NCBI GenBank assembly: GCA_963705835.1
Contig: CAVPLC010000045.1
Location: 1-64,000, forward strand
Direction: 5' to 3'
DNA from: Palsa-504 sp963705835
Lineage (GTDB): Bacteria > Actinomycetota > Actinomycetes > Streptosporangiales > Streptosporangiaceae
DNA length: 64,000 nucleotides
Shown here: positions 16,600 through 24,520 of the stretch, in pieces
Position numbering within the stretch: the stretch's first letter is position 1
Layout of the letters: each line of letters opens with the position of its first letter
The notes under the pieces: generated by a model
The model's input: only the letters and a program-made list of their open reading frames with translations
What the model was told of the DNA's origin: nothing
Databases searched by the model: none
Translations under genes and position numbers: made by a program

Positions 16600-17501
16600 T
16601 CACCCTCACCGATATCGCCTACGTCCGGTCCGGGGTCGCCGATCTCGACGCCGCCACCCGGTTCGCGACCGAGATCGTCGGCCTGGAACTGGCGGCGCCC
16701 GAGGTCGGCGTGGCTCACCTGCGTGCCGATCACCGCCACCACTGCCTGGCCCTGGTCGAGGGACCCTCCGGGGTGATCTCCTCCGGCTTCACCGTGGCCG
16801 ATGCGGACGCGCTCGAGGCGGCCGAGACCGAACTCGAGCGCTCCGGGCTGGCCGTGCGCCGTGGCTCGGCGGCCGAGGCCCGGTCCCGGCGGGTCCGCGA
16901 CTTCGTCGGCTTCGACGACCCGTTCGGCAACCGGATCGAGTTGGTGAGCCAGCAGGAATCCATCGCCCGGCCGGTGGCCTTCAGCCGGTCGGCCGGGATC
17001 AGCGAGTTCGGTCACCTGTGCCTGGACGCACCCGACGTGCATGAGGCATACCGGTTCTGGAGTACCCGGTTCAACGCCCGGGTCTCGGACTGGATCGGTG
17101 ACGCCGCCTGCCTCATGCGCATCGATCCTGTGCACCACAAGCTCGCCGTCTTCCGCGGCGACGGACCCGGCCTGTGCCACATGAACTTCCAGGTGGCGTC
17201 CATCGACGACGTGTTCAGGAACTGGCATTTCCTGCTCGAGCACGGCGTCGAGATCGAGATGGGCCCAGGTCGGCATCCGCAGTCCACCGCGATCTTCCTT
17301 TACTTCCTCGGCCCCGAGCAGTTCACCTACGAGTACTCCTTCGGCGTGCGGCGAATCGAGGACGAGGCGGCCTGGGTGCCCCGTACCTTCGACCCGTCCG
17401 AGCCGGGTTCCATCGACATGTGGCTCGGCCCGACCACCCGCCCGATCACGCAGCCTCAGGCCCGCTCCACCCGGCAGGCCGAGACCGCGGCCATCACCTA
17501 G
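16596..17501 (+). CDS. Second VOC-superfamily extradiol dioxygenase-like protein
   Basis: 301 residues from GTG 16596, overlapping the preceding stop. Two VOC modules are visible: LTDIAYVRSGVADLDAATRF and, after ~residue 130, GISEFGHLCLDAPDVHEAYR with GLCHMNFQVASIDD and QFTYEYSFGV. Ligand residues of the second module (His in FGHL, His in LCHMN, Glu in FTYEY) suit a mononuclear Fe or Mn site. It resembles the first VOC protein in length and layout but is not a close copy, so the operon may hold two ring-cleaving steps or a two-protein complex. Its stop shares CTAG with the convergent GntR gene. Confidence 0.8.
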   Translation: MITLTDIAYVRSGVADLDAATRFATEIVGLELAAPEVGVAHLRADHRHHCLALVEGPSGVISSGFTVADADALEAAETELERSGLAVRRGSAAEARSRRVRDFVGFDDPFGNRIELVSQQESIARPVAFSRSAGISEFGHLCLDAPDVHEAYRFWSTRFNARVSDWIGDAACLMRIDPVHHKLAVFRGDGPGLCHMNFQVASIDDVFRNWHFLLEHGVEIEMGPGRHPQSTAIFLYFLGPEQFTYEYSFGVRRIEDEAAWVPRTFDPSEPGSIDMWLGPTTRPITQPQARSTRQAETAAIT

Positions 17502-18271
17502 CTCGCTCCGGTCAGCCGGAACGCCGCGGCTGGCTGACGGTCGATCAGGGCCACCGCGTGCGGCACGGCCACCGGCGCGTAGTCGGGCGCGCAGTCGGCC
17601 AGCACCCGCAGCGCCGTGCGCTCCAGATGGTGCGCCATGCCGGTCAGTGCGCCCGCCTCGTCGCCGGCGATCAGCGCCTCGAGGATCGCGGCGTGCTCGG
17701 CGTCGCCGGCCGTCTGCCAGTTGTTGGGCTCGGAGAGCTGGTAGATGCGGATATACCGGGTCGTCCGGTCGGCGAACGCCCGGAGCTGGCGCTGCATCGC
17801 CTCGCCCGCCGCCGCGGTGCAGACCCGGTGGTAGTCGGCGTGCGCCGCGAACCACGCGTCGAAATCTCCGGCCTTGGCCGCCCGGCGCATCGTGGTCAGC
17901 AGCCGCTTGGCCTCGCCGCGCGCCCTCGCGCCAAAGTGGCCGATCGTCATCGACAAGGCGAGCGTCTCCAGCAGGATGCGACTGGCGTAGACGTCATCGA
18001 GCTCCTGCGGATCCAGGCCCGCGACCTTGGTCCGCTGGTTCGGCTCGATCTCGACCAGGCCTTCCTCCTGCAGCATCCGCAGCACCTCCCGCAACGGAGT
18101 ACGGCTGATGCCGAGCTGAGCGGCCAGGCTGACCTGGGACAGCTTGGTGCCGGGCGACAACGTGCCGTCGAGGATGCACTGCCTGAGGTAGGCGTGGACG
18201 TGCGGGATGGCCTGCCGGGCCTCGGGCAGGTCGACCCTGCGGATGTCGGGAACCTGCACGACACGGGCCAT
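17498..18271 (-). CDS. GntR-family regulator, FCD subfamily
   Basis: 257 residues. Residues ~20-90 form the GntR winged helix (HAYLRQCILDGTLSPGTKLS, LAAQLGISRTPLREVLRMLQ EEGLVE). The C-terminal FCD helical domain (~100-230) keeps metal/ligand His residues in FAAHADYHRVC and in AEHAAIL. FCD regulators usually repress catabolic operons and release DNA when they bind an acid intermediate. Its own promoter carries the palindrome at 18295-18310, 24 bases upstream, and further copies lie at the two divergent catabolic operons. It is convergent with the VOC operon and shares a 4-base CTAG with that operon's last stop. Confidence 0.88.
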   Translation of the reverse strand: MARVVQVPDIRRVDLPEARQAIPHVHAYLRQCILDGTLSPGTKLSQVSLAAQLGISRTPLREVLRMLQEEGLVEIEPNQRTKVAGLDPQELDDVYASRILLETLALSMTIGHFGARARGEAKRLLTTMRRAAKAGDFDAWFAAHADYHRVCTAAAGEAMQRQLRAFADRTTRYIRIYQLSEPNNWQTAGDAEHAAILEALIAGDEAGALTGMAHHLERTALRVLADCAPDYAPVAVPHAVALIDRQPAAAFRLTGAS

Positions 18272-18294
18272 GGCGCACGCTCTCCCTAGGTCGA

Positions 18295-18310
18295 CAACTG
18301 CATACAGTTT
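18295..18310. promoter_or_regulatory. GntR-type operator at the regulator's own promoter
   Basis: CAACTGCATACAGTTT matches the inverted repeat AAACTGYATRCAGTTT at 15/16 positions. It lies 24 bases upstream of the GntR start, which suggests autoregulation. Confidence 0.65.
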
Positions 18311-18386
18311 ATCCGCACCGGCCCCGACGACACCGCCCGAGGCCGTCGCGGTCGGCGAAGGCTTGGTTCTAGCATCGAACTGGTGT

Positions 18387-18416
18387 TTGTTATTTCTGCC
18401 TGAGATGTGATATACT
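18387..18416 (+). promoter_or_regulatory. Promoter of the DUF222/HNH gene
   Basis: TTGTTA (18387-18392) and TATACT (18411-18416) are 18 bases apart in an AT-rich patch, 38 bases before ATG 18455. GAGAGGTGG at 18441-18449 supplies the ribosome-binding site. Confidence 0.55.
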
Positions 18417-18454
18417 CAGCGCGATGAACGCTTCTCCCTGACGAGAGGTGGTGC

Positions 18455-20083
18455 ATGATCCCAGACCCGCCCCCCGACCCGGGGCACGACGACCAGGAGC
18501 CGGACGGCTCTGGGTATCCGCCTGCGCCGGACGCGGGAGAGCAGGGCCTGTTCATGTGCCTGCCGGCCGAGCAGCTGGATGTGACCGGGTTCGCCCAGGA
18601 CGGCCAGACGGACACCATGCCGCCCGGGCCGCTGCTGACCACGGTGATGCACGCCCTGGTCGGCCAGGACGGGGAAGGGCTGGCCGGGTTGTCGGATGAC
18701 CAGCTGATGGGGATCATCGCGGCCACGCGGCGGCTCGAGTCCCGGATCGCCTGGACCCAGATGTCCGCCGTCCGCGAGCTCGCCACCCGCCGCGCCGCAG
18801 GCCCCGCCGGGCGCCGCGAGTTCGCCGCCGACGAGCTGGCCGATGAGCTCCACCTCGCCTGGCGGTCCGCCGCGGACCACATCGACTACGTCTGCGTCGT
18901 GGGGGAGCGGCTCCCGCGTACCTTCGCCGCGCTGGCCGCCGGGCTGATCCACCCTGTCCATGTCCGGATCATCGAAGACGAGACCTCGGTCCTGTCGCCC
19001 GAGGACGCCGCCAAAGCCGACGAGACCCTCGCGGTAGCGGCGCAGGGCAAGACGTTCGGCGAGCTGCGGTACGCCGCCCACAAGCTCGTCCTCAAGCTGG
19101 ACCCCGAGTCGGTCCAGCGCCGCAAGGAAGCCGCGAAGAAAGACGCGCACGTCCGCCCGTTCCGCGAGCAGTCCGGCAACGCGGGGATGATCGCCAGGCA
19201 ACTGCCTTCCGATGAGATTCTCGCTTCGTGGCAGCACGTCGAGCAGCGAGCCCTCGACCTGCGCGCCGCCGGAATGCCCGGCACCCTGCGAGAACTGCGC
19301 GTCCAGGCGTACTTGGACCTGCTCCAGGAACGGGACAGCCGTGACGTCCCCGGCGACCCGGACCACGACCAGGCCAGCATCCCGCCCGGCCCGGACCACG
19401 GCCAGACCGGCAGCCAACCCGACCCGGCCCCGGCCGGCGACGGCGCCACGGTGGCGGACAAGGGACCCAGCCTGGCCGCGCTGGTGAACATCACCGTGCC
19501 GTGGTCCACCGCGGTCGGCCGGTCCGATACCCCGGCCGATGTCGCCGGGTTGGGCCTGGTCGACGCGCAGACGGCCCGGGATCTGGTCGCCGCCGCGGCC
19601 CGGCATCCGCACACCCGGTGGTGCGTGACCGTCCTGTACCCCGACGGCACCGCCGCGGCCCATGGCTGCGCGTCCGGGCGGCATCCGCCGCCCAGGTTCG
19701 GCGGCAGCCAGCACGCCGCTGAGTACCTGCGCGGCATGAAGATCACCTTCCGGCCGGTCATCCGCGGCCCCTGCGATCACAGCCAGGCCGAGCGCACCTA
19801 CCGGCCGAGCCGGAAGCTCCAGCACCTGGTCCGGGTCCGCAACGCCTGCTGTACCGCCCCCGGGTGCCGGCGATCGGCCGCTCGGTGTGACCTGGATCAC
19901 ACCGAGCCCTGGCACCAGGGCGGCATTACCTGCCCGTGCGACCTCGCTCCGCTGTGTCGCCATCATCATCGGTGCAAGCAGGCCGAAGGGTGGTGGCTGG
20001 AGATGCCAGAGCCGGGCGTCCTGGTCTGGCGGACCCCGGCCGGCCGAACCTATACCACGACGCCCACCGTCTACCCGCTCTAG
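18455..20083 (+). CDS. 13E12-repeat DUF222 protein with HNH endonuclease domain
   Basis: About 542 residues. DUF222 occupies ~60-430 (DDQLMGIIAATRRLESRIAW, ELHLAWRSAADHID). A Cys-rich HNH domain is at the C-terminus: CCTAPGCRR, then CDLDHTEPWHQGG and CRHHHRCKQ. This family is present in many, often multi-copy, loci of actinobacteria (REP13E12 in mycobacteria), and a homing or mobile-DNA link has been proposed; the cellular role is unclear. Residues ~300-340 form a Pro/Gly/Asp-rich linker. It has its own promoter and interrupts the otherwise pathway-like gene order between the GntR gene and the YCII operon. Confidence 0.85.
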   Translation: MIPDPPPDPGHDDQEPDGSGYPPAPDAGEQGLFMCLPAEQLDVTGFAQDGQTDTMPPGPLLTTVMHALVGQDGEGLAGLSDDQLMGIIAATRRLESRIAWTQMSAVRELATRRAAGPAGRREFAADELADELHLAWRSAADHIDYVCVVGERLPRTFAALAAGLIHPVHVRIIEDETSVLSPEDAAKADETLAVAAQGKTFGELRYAAHKLVLKLDPESVQRRKEAAKKDAHVRPFREQSGNAGMIARQLPSDEILASWQHVEQRALDLRAAGMPGTLRELRVQAYLDLLQERDSRDVPGDPDHDQASIPPGPDHGQTGSQPDPAPAGDGATVADKGPSLAALVNITVPWSTAVGRSDTPADVAGLGLVDAQTARDLVAAAARHPHTRWCVTVLYPDGTAAAHGCASGRHPPPRFGGSQHAAEYLRGMKITFRPVIRGPCDHSQAERTYRPSRKLQHLVRVRNACCTAPGCRRSAARCDLDHTEPWHQGGITCPCDLAPLCRHHHRCKQAEGWWLEMPEPGVLVWRTPAGRTYTTTPTVYPL

Positions 20084-20134
20084 CCGACAACGCCCGCGTA
20101 GCCCGCGTAGCCCCACGCCTGACCGTCATCCCGG

Positions 20135-20193
20135 AATGTGCATACAGTTTTGTGGTCAGCTCTTGAACCGCCATCGCAAACTGCATACAGTTT
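20135..20193. promoter_or_regulatory. One full and one half-conserved GntR-type operator before the YCII operon
   Basis: AAACTGCATACAGTTT at 20178-20193 is a full consensus site ending only 5 bases before ATG 20199. A degenerate copy, AATGTGCATACAGTTT, lies at 20135-20150. The full site must overlap the promoter or the transcription start, so binding would block initiation directly. Confidence 0.7.
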
Positions 20194-20198
20194 GACGC

Positions 20199-20642
20199 AT
20201 GAGCGGTACCGGCACGGCCAGCGGCAGCGAGGCGACTGGCGGCCCGGGTGCCGGGCCGCAAGCACCCGACAGGCCGCAGGCACCTGAGCTGTCCCGGCTG
20301 CTCGGCCGTGACTACTGGCTCATCTGGTCCGTGCCCATGGCCGACACCACCCAGCAAGCCATCGACGAGCACGCCGAGAAGCACGTGGCCTGGATGCTGG
20401 GGCTGGAGGCCGACGGCGTCCTGTTCCTGTCGGGTCCGCTGCTGTCCGGGCCCGGCACCGGCCCGGGCTCGGGCGTCACCGTGATCCGCGCCGGCGATGA
20501 GGACGCCGCCCGCGCCATCGCCGCCGCCGACCCGTTCGTCCAGGCGGGCCTGCGGACGTTCACCGTGCACCGGTGGCGGCTGAACGAGGGCAGCGTCGGC
20601 GTGACGATCTCGCTGGGCTCCGGCACCCTCGACTGGCGATAA
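20199..20642 (+). CDS. YCII-family protein
   Basis: 147 residues. After a ~30-residue Gly/Pro/Ala-rich lead, the YCII-type ferredoxin-like domain is seen: DYWLIWSVPMADTTQQAIDE, HAEKHVAWMLGLEADGVLFL SGP, then IAAADPFVQAGLRTFTVHRW. YCII proteins related to 5-chloromuconolactone dehalogenase act on muconolactone-like intermediates; here the pathway role is inferred. It is the first gene after the full operator and starts 6 bases past it, so the mRNA may be leaderless. It is followed, after a 63-base tandem repeat, by the dehydrogenase. Confidence 0.72.
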   Translation: MSGTGTASGSEATGGPGAGPQAPDRPQAPELSRLLGRDYWLIWSVPMADTTQQAIDEHAEKHVAWMLGLEADGVLFLSGPLLSGPGTGPGSGVTVIRAGDEDAARAIAAADPFVQAGLRTFTVHRWRLNEGSVGVTISLGSGTLDWR

Positions 20643-20704
20643 GAACGATAAGAGCGACAAGAACGACAAGAGCGACAGCAGCGACAAGAGCGATAGGAGC
20701 AGGC
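20642..20704 (+). repeat. Seven 9-bp tandem repeats between YCII and dehydrogenase genes
   Basis: Seven units with consensus AGAGCGACA fill the whole spacer: AGAACGATA, AGAGCGACA, AGAACGACA, AGAGCGACA, GCAGCGACA, AGAGCGATA, GGAGCAGGC. The first overlaps the YCII stop codon and the last supplies the AGGAG ribosome-binding site of the next gene. Unit loss or gain would move nothing but spacer length; the repeat may tune translation coupling or mRNA structure. Confidence 0.8.
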
Positions 20705-20705
20705 C

Positions 20706-21603
20706 ATGAGACCGCGACCGCGAGCGCGTCGGCGTGATCGGCCTCGGCAAGATGGGCCTGCCGATCGCCAGGAACCTGATGGAGCGCGGCTTCGCCGTCA
20801 TCGGCTACCGGCGCAGCGGCTCACCCGAGCTCGCCGAGGCCGGCGGCGCCGTGGCCGCGTCGGCGGCCGAAGTGGCGGCCAGCGCCGACGTGCTGCTGTC
20901 GATCGTCCCCGACGCCGAGGCGGTCGAGGAGGTCATCCTCGGCCCGACGGGCACCCTCACCGCGCTGCGGTCGGGCTCGGTCCACATCGAGATGAGCACG
21001 ATCGACGTGACCCGCAAGAAACACCTGCGCGACGCGACCAGGGCCAGGGGCGGTGACCTGCTCGACTGCCCGATCAGCGGCAGCCCGGGCATGGTGGCGC
21101 CCCGGCTGGCCACCACCTTCGCCTCGGGAGACCCGTCCAGCGTCGAGGCGGTCCGCCCGGTGCTCGACGCGATCTCGGGTCCGTGGGTGTACGCCGGGGA
21201 GTTCGGCGCCGGCGCGCAGCTGAAGTACATCGCCAACCTGCTGCTCGCGGTGCACACGGTCGCGGCCGCGGAGGCCATGGCGCTGGCCCGGCGCAGCGGC
21301 CTGGACCTGGACCTCGTGCAGCGCACCCTGAACGATTCCATCGCCACCTCGGCGATATGGCAGCAGCGCGGCCCCCTCATGGCCGAACGCAAGTGGTCCC
21401 CCGCACCCGGCCCCGTGGCCACCCTGCATCCCATCCTGGAGCAGATCACCGATCACGCCGCGCGCCTCGGCCTGCCCGCGCCGGTGTTCTCGGCCGCCAA
21501 GGAGGTCTTCGACAAGGCGCTCGCCGACGGGTGCGGCGACCTGGACATCGCGGTCGTGCACGACCAGGTGTCCGGCGTCTCACCCCATCAGGGGGCCTCG
21601 TGA
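20706..21603 (+). CDS. NAD(P)-dependent 3-hydroxyisobutyrate dehydrogenase-family oxidoreductase, frameshift near start
   Basis: About 298 residues if one base after ATG 20706 is removed (giving M-D-R-D-R-E-R-V-G-V-I); otherwise the frame only opens at GTG 20734. The Rossmann loop GLGKMGLPIA is at the N-terminus, the substrate loop DCPISGSPG in the middle, and the catalytic Lys in GAGAQLKYIANL. Members oxidise beta-hydroxy acids or reduce the semialdehydes. AGGAG inside the last tandem-repeat unit lies at the right distance from ATG 20706, which supports that start. Its stop overlaps the next GTG (GTGA). Confidence 0.8.
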
Positions 21604-22499
21604 CCTGGTCCCTGGTCACCTACGCCGGCGAGGACGCCGCCGCCCTGGGGATCCTGCGCGAAGACGGGACCCTGGTCGTCCCGCCGGACCTCAAGCGCTG
21701 GTCCACCATGATGGACCTGCTGTCCGACTGGGCGGCGGCCGAGGCGGTCCTGCGCGGCCTGGACCTCGACGGCGCCCCGGCCGCCGACTACGACGCGCTG
21801 CTCGCGCCGCTGCGGTGGCCGCGCAAGGTGATCTGCGCGGGCGTCAACTACCGCGGGCACATGCGCGAGATGGGCGGCGAGATCCCGGCCGGGGGCTGGC
21901 GCCCGTTCTTCTTCCTCAAGGCCCCGACCACCTCGGTGATCGGTCCGCATGACCCGATCGTGATCCGTTCGGCGGCCCGGGCCCGGTTCGACTGGGAGGC
22001 CGAACTGGCCGTCGTCATCGGTACCGAGGGAAAAGACATTTTGACCGAACGGTCCTTGGCTCACGTGGCCGGCTACTGCGTGGCCAACGACGTGACCGCG
22101 CGCGGCTACCACCGCCGCGAGGTCGTGCCCGCCGAAGCCTTCACCTACGACTGGTTCGCCGCCAAGTCCATGGAGGGCTCGCTTCCGCTCGGGCCGGGCA
22201 TCACCCCCGCGTTCCTGGTTCCCGATCCGCAGGACCTGCGCCTGCGGCTGTGGGTGAACGGCGAGCTGCAGCAGGACGAGTCCACCGCCGACATGGTCAG
22301 CACGGTCGCCGAGCTGGTCGCGGCGGCCAGCGAGGTGGTCACGCTGGAGCCGGGCGATGTCATCGTGACCGGCACGCCGTCCGGGGTCGGCGCGGGGCGG
22401 GGCCTGTACCTGCGCGGCGGCGACGTCGTCCGGGTCGCCGTCGACGGCCTCGGCGCCCTGGAGAACACCGTGATCGATCCAACGGAGGAGCCATCATGA
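21600..22499 (+). CDS. Fumarylacetoacetate hydrolase-family protein
   Basis: 299 residues from GTG 21600. The catalytic domain starts at ~75 (KVICAGVNYRGHMREMGGE) and holds the metal ligands in FDWEAELAVVIG and in CVANDVTARGY. LEPGDVIVTGTPSGVG near the C-terminus is characteristic. The family hydrolyses or decarboxylates acylpyruvates and 2-oxo-hept-3-ene-dioate-type products that follow ring cleavage, which fits the VOC dioxygenase-like proteins in this cluster. Gene borders overlap on both sides (GTGA, ATGA). Confidence 0.87.
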   Translation: MTWSLVTYAGEDAAALGILREDGTLVVPPDLKRWSTMMDLLSDWAAAEAVLRGLDLDGAPAADYDALLAPLRWPRKVICAGVNYRGHMREMGGEIPAGGWRPFFFLKAPTTSVIGPHDPIVIRSAARARFDWEAELAVVIGTEGKDILTERSLAHVAGYCVANDVTARGYHRREVVPAEAFTYDWFAAKSMEGSLPLGPGITPAFLVPDPQDLRLRLWVNGELQQDESTADMVSTVAELVAAASEVVTLEPGDVIVTGTPSGVGAGRGLYLRGGDVVRVAVDGLGALENTVIDPTEEPS

Positions 22500-22996
22500 T
22501 CTTCGTCACGCACCAGCTCCCGGTCAACGTGCCGGGCGAGCCGCACCTGGGCCGGGAGAACGTCTGGGACGGGCTGGTGCTCAAGGCCAACAACGCGCTG
22601 CCGTTCGTGCCCGCCATGACCTACTGCGAGGTCACCCGGCGCCACACCGACACCGTGTTCGACCGCGACATCGACTTCCGTGGCCAGCGCTTCACCGAGC
22701 GGATCACGCTCGAGGCCCCGCACCGGGTGACCTTCACCCGGATCGCCGGCCCGGTCCTCGGCACGATCGCGAACGAGATAGAGGGCGACGCGGATGACCT
22801 TCAGCTCCGCTTCAGCTTTGCCCTGGTCGTCCACGGCGTCGAAGCGGGCTCCGCCGAGGAGAAGGCCTACGCCGACTCCATGACCGGCGACTACCTCAAG
22901 GCCGTGGCGGCCACCCTCAACGCGATGCGCCGGCTCGCCGAGAGCGCCGAGAGCGCCGAGCGCCGAGAACGCCGTGCCGGCATAACCCCAGCTTAG
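22496..22996 (+). CDS. SRPBCC protein, DUF1857/AtaL-like
   Basis: 166 residues, MIFVTHQLPVNVPGEPHLGR onwards. The order of strands and the segments VWDGLVLKANNALPFVPAMT and RFTERITLEAPHRVTFTR fit the DUF1857 branch of the START/SRPBCC fold, which binds hydrophobic ligands. In a catabolic operon it may carry or cyclise an intermediate; this is inference. CGGAGGAG precedes ATG 22496, which overlaps the upstream stop. The last ~20 residues are Glu/Arg-rich and repetitive (ESAESAERRERR). Confidence 0.75.
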   Translation: MIFVTHQLPVNVPGEPHLGRENVWDGLVLKANNALPFVPAMTYCEVTRRHTDTVFDRDIDFRGQRFTERITLEAPHRVTFTRIAGPVLGTIANEIEGDADDLQLRFSFALVVHGVEAGSAEEKAYADSMTGDYLKAVAATLNAMRRLAESAESAERRERRAGITPA

Positions 22997-23010
22997 AAAG
23001 GAACGTCCCC

Positions 23011-24459
23011 ATGTCCGCGACGACGTCCGCTTCCAGTATATCGTCGAGAATCGACGAGCAGCTGCGACTGCGCATCGCCGACCAGCTGGCAGGCCGGTTC
23101 AAGGGCGAGGTCATCGGCCCGGATCACCCCGGCTACGAGCAGGCCCGCCTGGTCTGGAACGCCATGATCGACCGGCGCCCCGGCCTGATCCTGCGCTGCT
23201 CCGATACCAGCGACGTCGTGGCCGCGGTCGACGTCGCCCGGGAGCACGCCCTGGCGCCGGCCGTCCGCTGCGGCGGGCACAACGTGGCCGGCAAGGCCAT
23301 GTCCGACGGCGGCCTGACCATCGACCTGAGCGGGCTGCGCGAGGTCATCGTCGACCCCGCGCGCAAGCTGGTGCACGCGGGCGGCGGCTGCCTGCTCGGC
23401 AACGTCGACGCGGCCACCGCGCCGCACCGCCTGATCGTCCCGGCCGGCATCATGTCCGAGACCGGCGTGGCGGGCCTGGCCCTGGGCGGGGGGATCGGCT
23501 GGTTCTCCCGCAAGCACGGCCTGACCTGCGACAACTTCGTCTCCCTGGAGCTCGTGCTGGCCAGCGGCGAGGTCATCGAGGTCAGCGAGACCAGCCACCC
23601 GGACCTGTTCTGGGCGCTGCGCGGCGGCGGCGGCAACTTCGGCATCGTCACCCGCTTCACCTTCCGCGGTTACGACTTCGGCCCGATGATGCGCATCGGG
23701 GTCTCGGTCTACGAGCCCGAGCACGCCGCCGAGGCGCTGCGCGCCTACGCGGCGATGGTGCCCGCCCTGCCGCGTACCGTCGGCTGGCACGCCGCGCTCA
23801 AGCACGACATGCCCGCGCTGCCCTTCGTCCCGCCGCAGTACGTGGGCCGGCGGCTGCTGATGCTCGTCTCGATGTGGCTGGACGACGCCGAGGACCCGGC
23901 CGGCGCCGAAACGATTGACCGGCTGACCGAGATCGGCACGCCCTGCATCAAGGCCACCACGCTGCTGCCGTTCGCGGCCGGCGTGCAGCGGCTCATCGAC
24001 ACCGAGTTCGAGGACGGCCACCGCTACTACACCAAGGAGGCGCACGTCGCCGACCTGGCCGACGGGGCGATCGACAAGCTGGTCGGCTTCTGGCGGGACA
24101 TGCCGATGGAGGGCGAGGTCGAGATCATCGGCCTCGGCGGCGCCATCGGCGACGTGGCCGAACCGGACACCGCGTTCTCCAATCGCGGCTACCTGCTCTG
24201 GCTGAACTTCGCCATGCGCTGGGACGACCCCGCCCTCGACCCGGACTACATCGCCCGCACCCGGGCGATCGTGGCCGACCTGGCCCCGTGGGTCGGCCGG
24301 GGCGTCTACGTCAACATGCTCAACTTCGACGAGCAGGACCGCGTGGTGGAGGCCCTCGGCGGCGCGGAGAAGTACGCCAGGCTCGGCCGCGTCAAGGCCG
24401 AGTACGACCCCGGCAACCTGTTCCGGATGAACTACAACATCCCCCCGGCGCCCGCCTAG
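23011..24459 (+). CDS. FAD-linked oxidoreductase with BBE domain
   Basis: 482 residues. The FAD-binding domain has the flavinylated His ~90 in AVRCGGHNVAG and GLALGGGIGWFSRKHG at ~155-170. The second covalent Cys of bicovalent members (PAG-x-C) is replaced: the segment reads PAGIMSETG. A single-His flavin link is therefore expected. The BBE tail KAEYDPGNLFRMNYNI closes the protein. Such enzymes oxidise alcohols, sugars or phenolic ring systems with O2. Last gene of the operator-controlled unit; a strong hairpin follows at 24471-24502. Confidence 0.87.
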   Translation: MSATTSASSISSRIDEQLRLRIADQLAGRFKGEVIGPDHPGYEQARLVWNAMIDRRPGLILRCSDTSDVVAAVDVAREHALAPAVRCGGHNVAGKAMSDGGLTIDLSGLREVIVDPARKLVHAGGGCLLGNVDAATAPHRLIVPAGIMSETGVAGLALGGGIGWFSRKHGLTCDNFVSLELVLASGEVIEVSETSHPDLFWALRGGGGNFGIVTRFTFRGYDFGPMMRIGVSVYEPEHAAEALRAYAAMVPALPRTVGWHAALKHDMPALPFVPPQYVGRRLLMLVSMWLDDAEDPAGAETIDRLTEIGTPCIKATTLLPFAAGVQRLIDTEFEDGHRYYTKEAHVADLADGAIDKLVGFWRDMPMEGEVEIIGLGGAIGDVAEPDTAFSNRGYLLWLNFAMRWDDPALDPDYIARTRAIVADLAPWVGRGVYVNMLNFDEQDRVVEALGGAEKYARLGRVKAEYDPGNLFRMNYNIPPAPA

Positions 24460-24470
24460 GAACGGCGATC

Positions 24471-24502
24471 AACCCTGGGCGGCCCCCGTGTCGCCCAGGG
24501 TT
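24471..24502. terminator. 11-bp stem hairpin after the catabolic operon
   Basis: AACCCTGGGCG (24471-24481) pairs perfectly with CGCCCAGGGTT (24492-24502) over a 10-base loop. It lies between the convergent BBE oxidoreductase and ABC permease genes and may work in both directions. There is no T-run. Confidence 0.7.
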
Positions 24503-24520
24503 GCACACGCCGGCCCGCGG

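Noticed and set aside
20642..20704. CRISPR array
   Set aside because: Units are 9 bp with no spacers; it is a simple tandem repeat. No CRISPR-like repeats or cas genes were found in the window.
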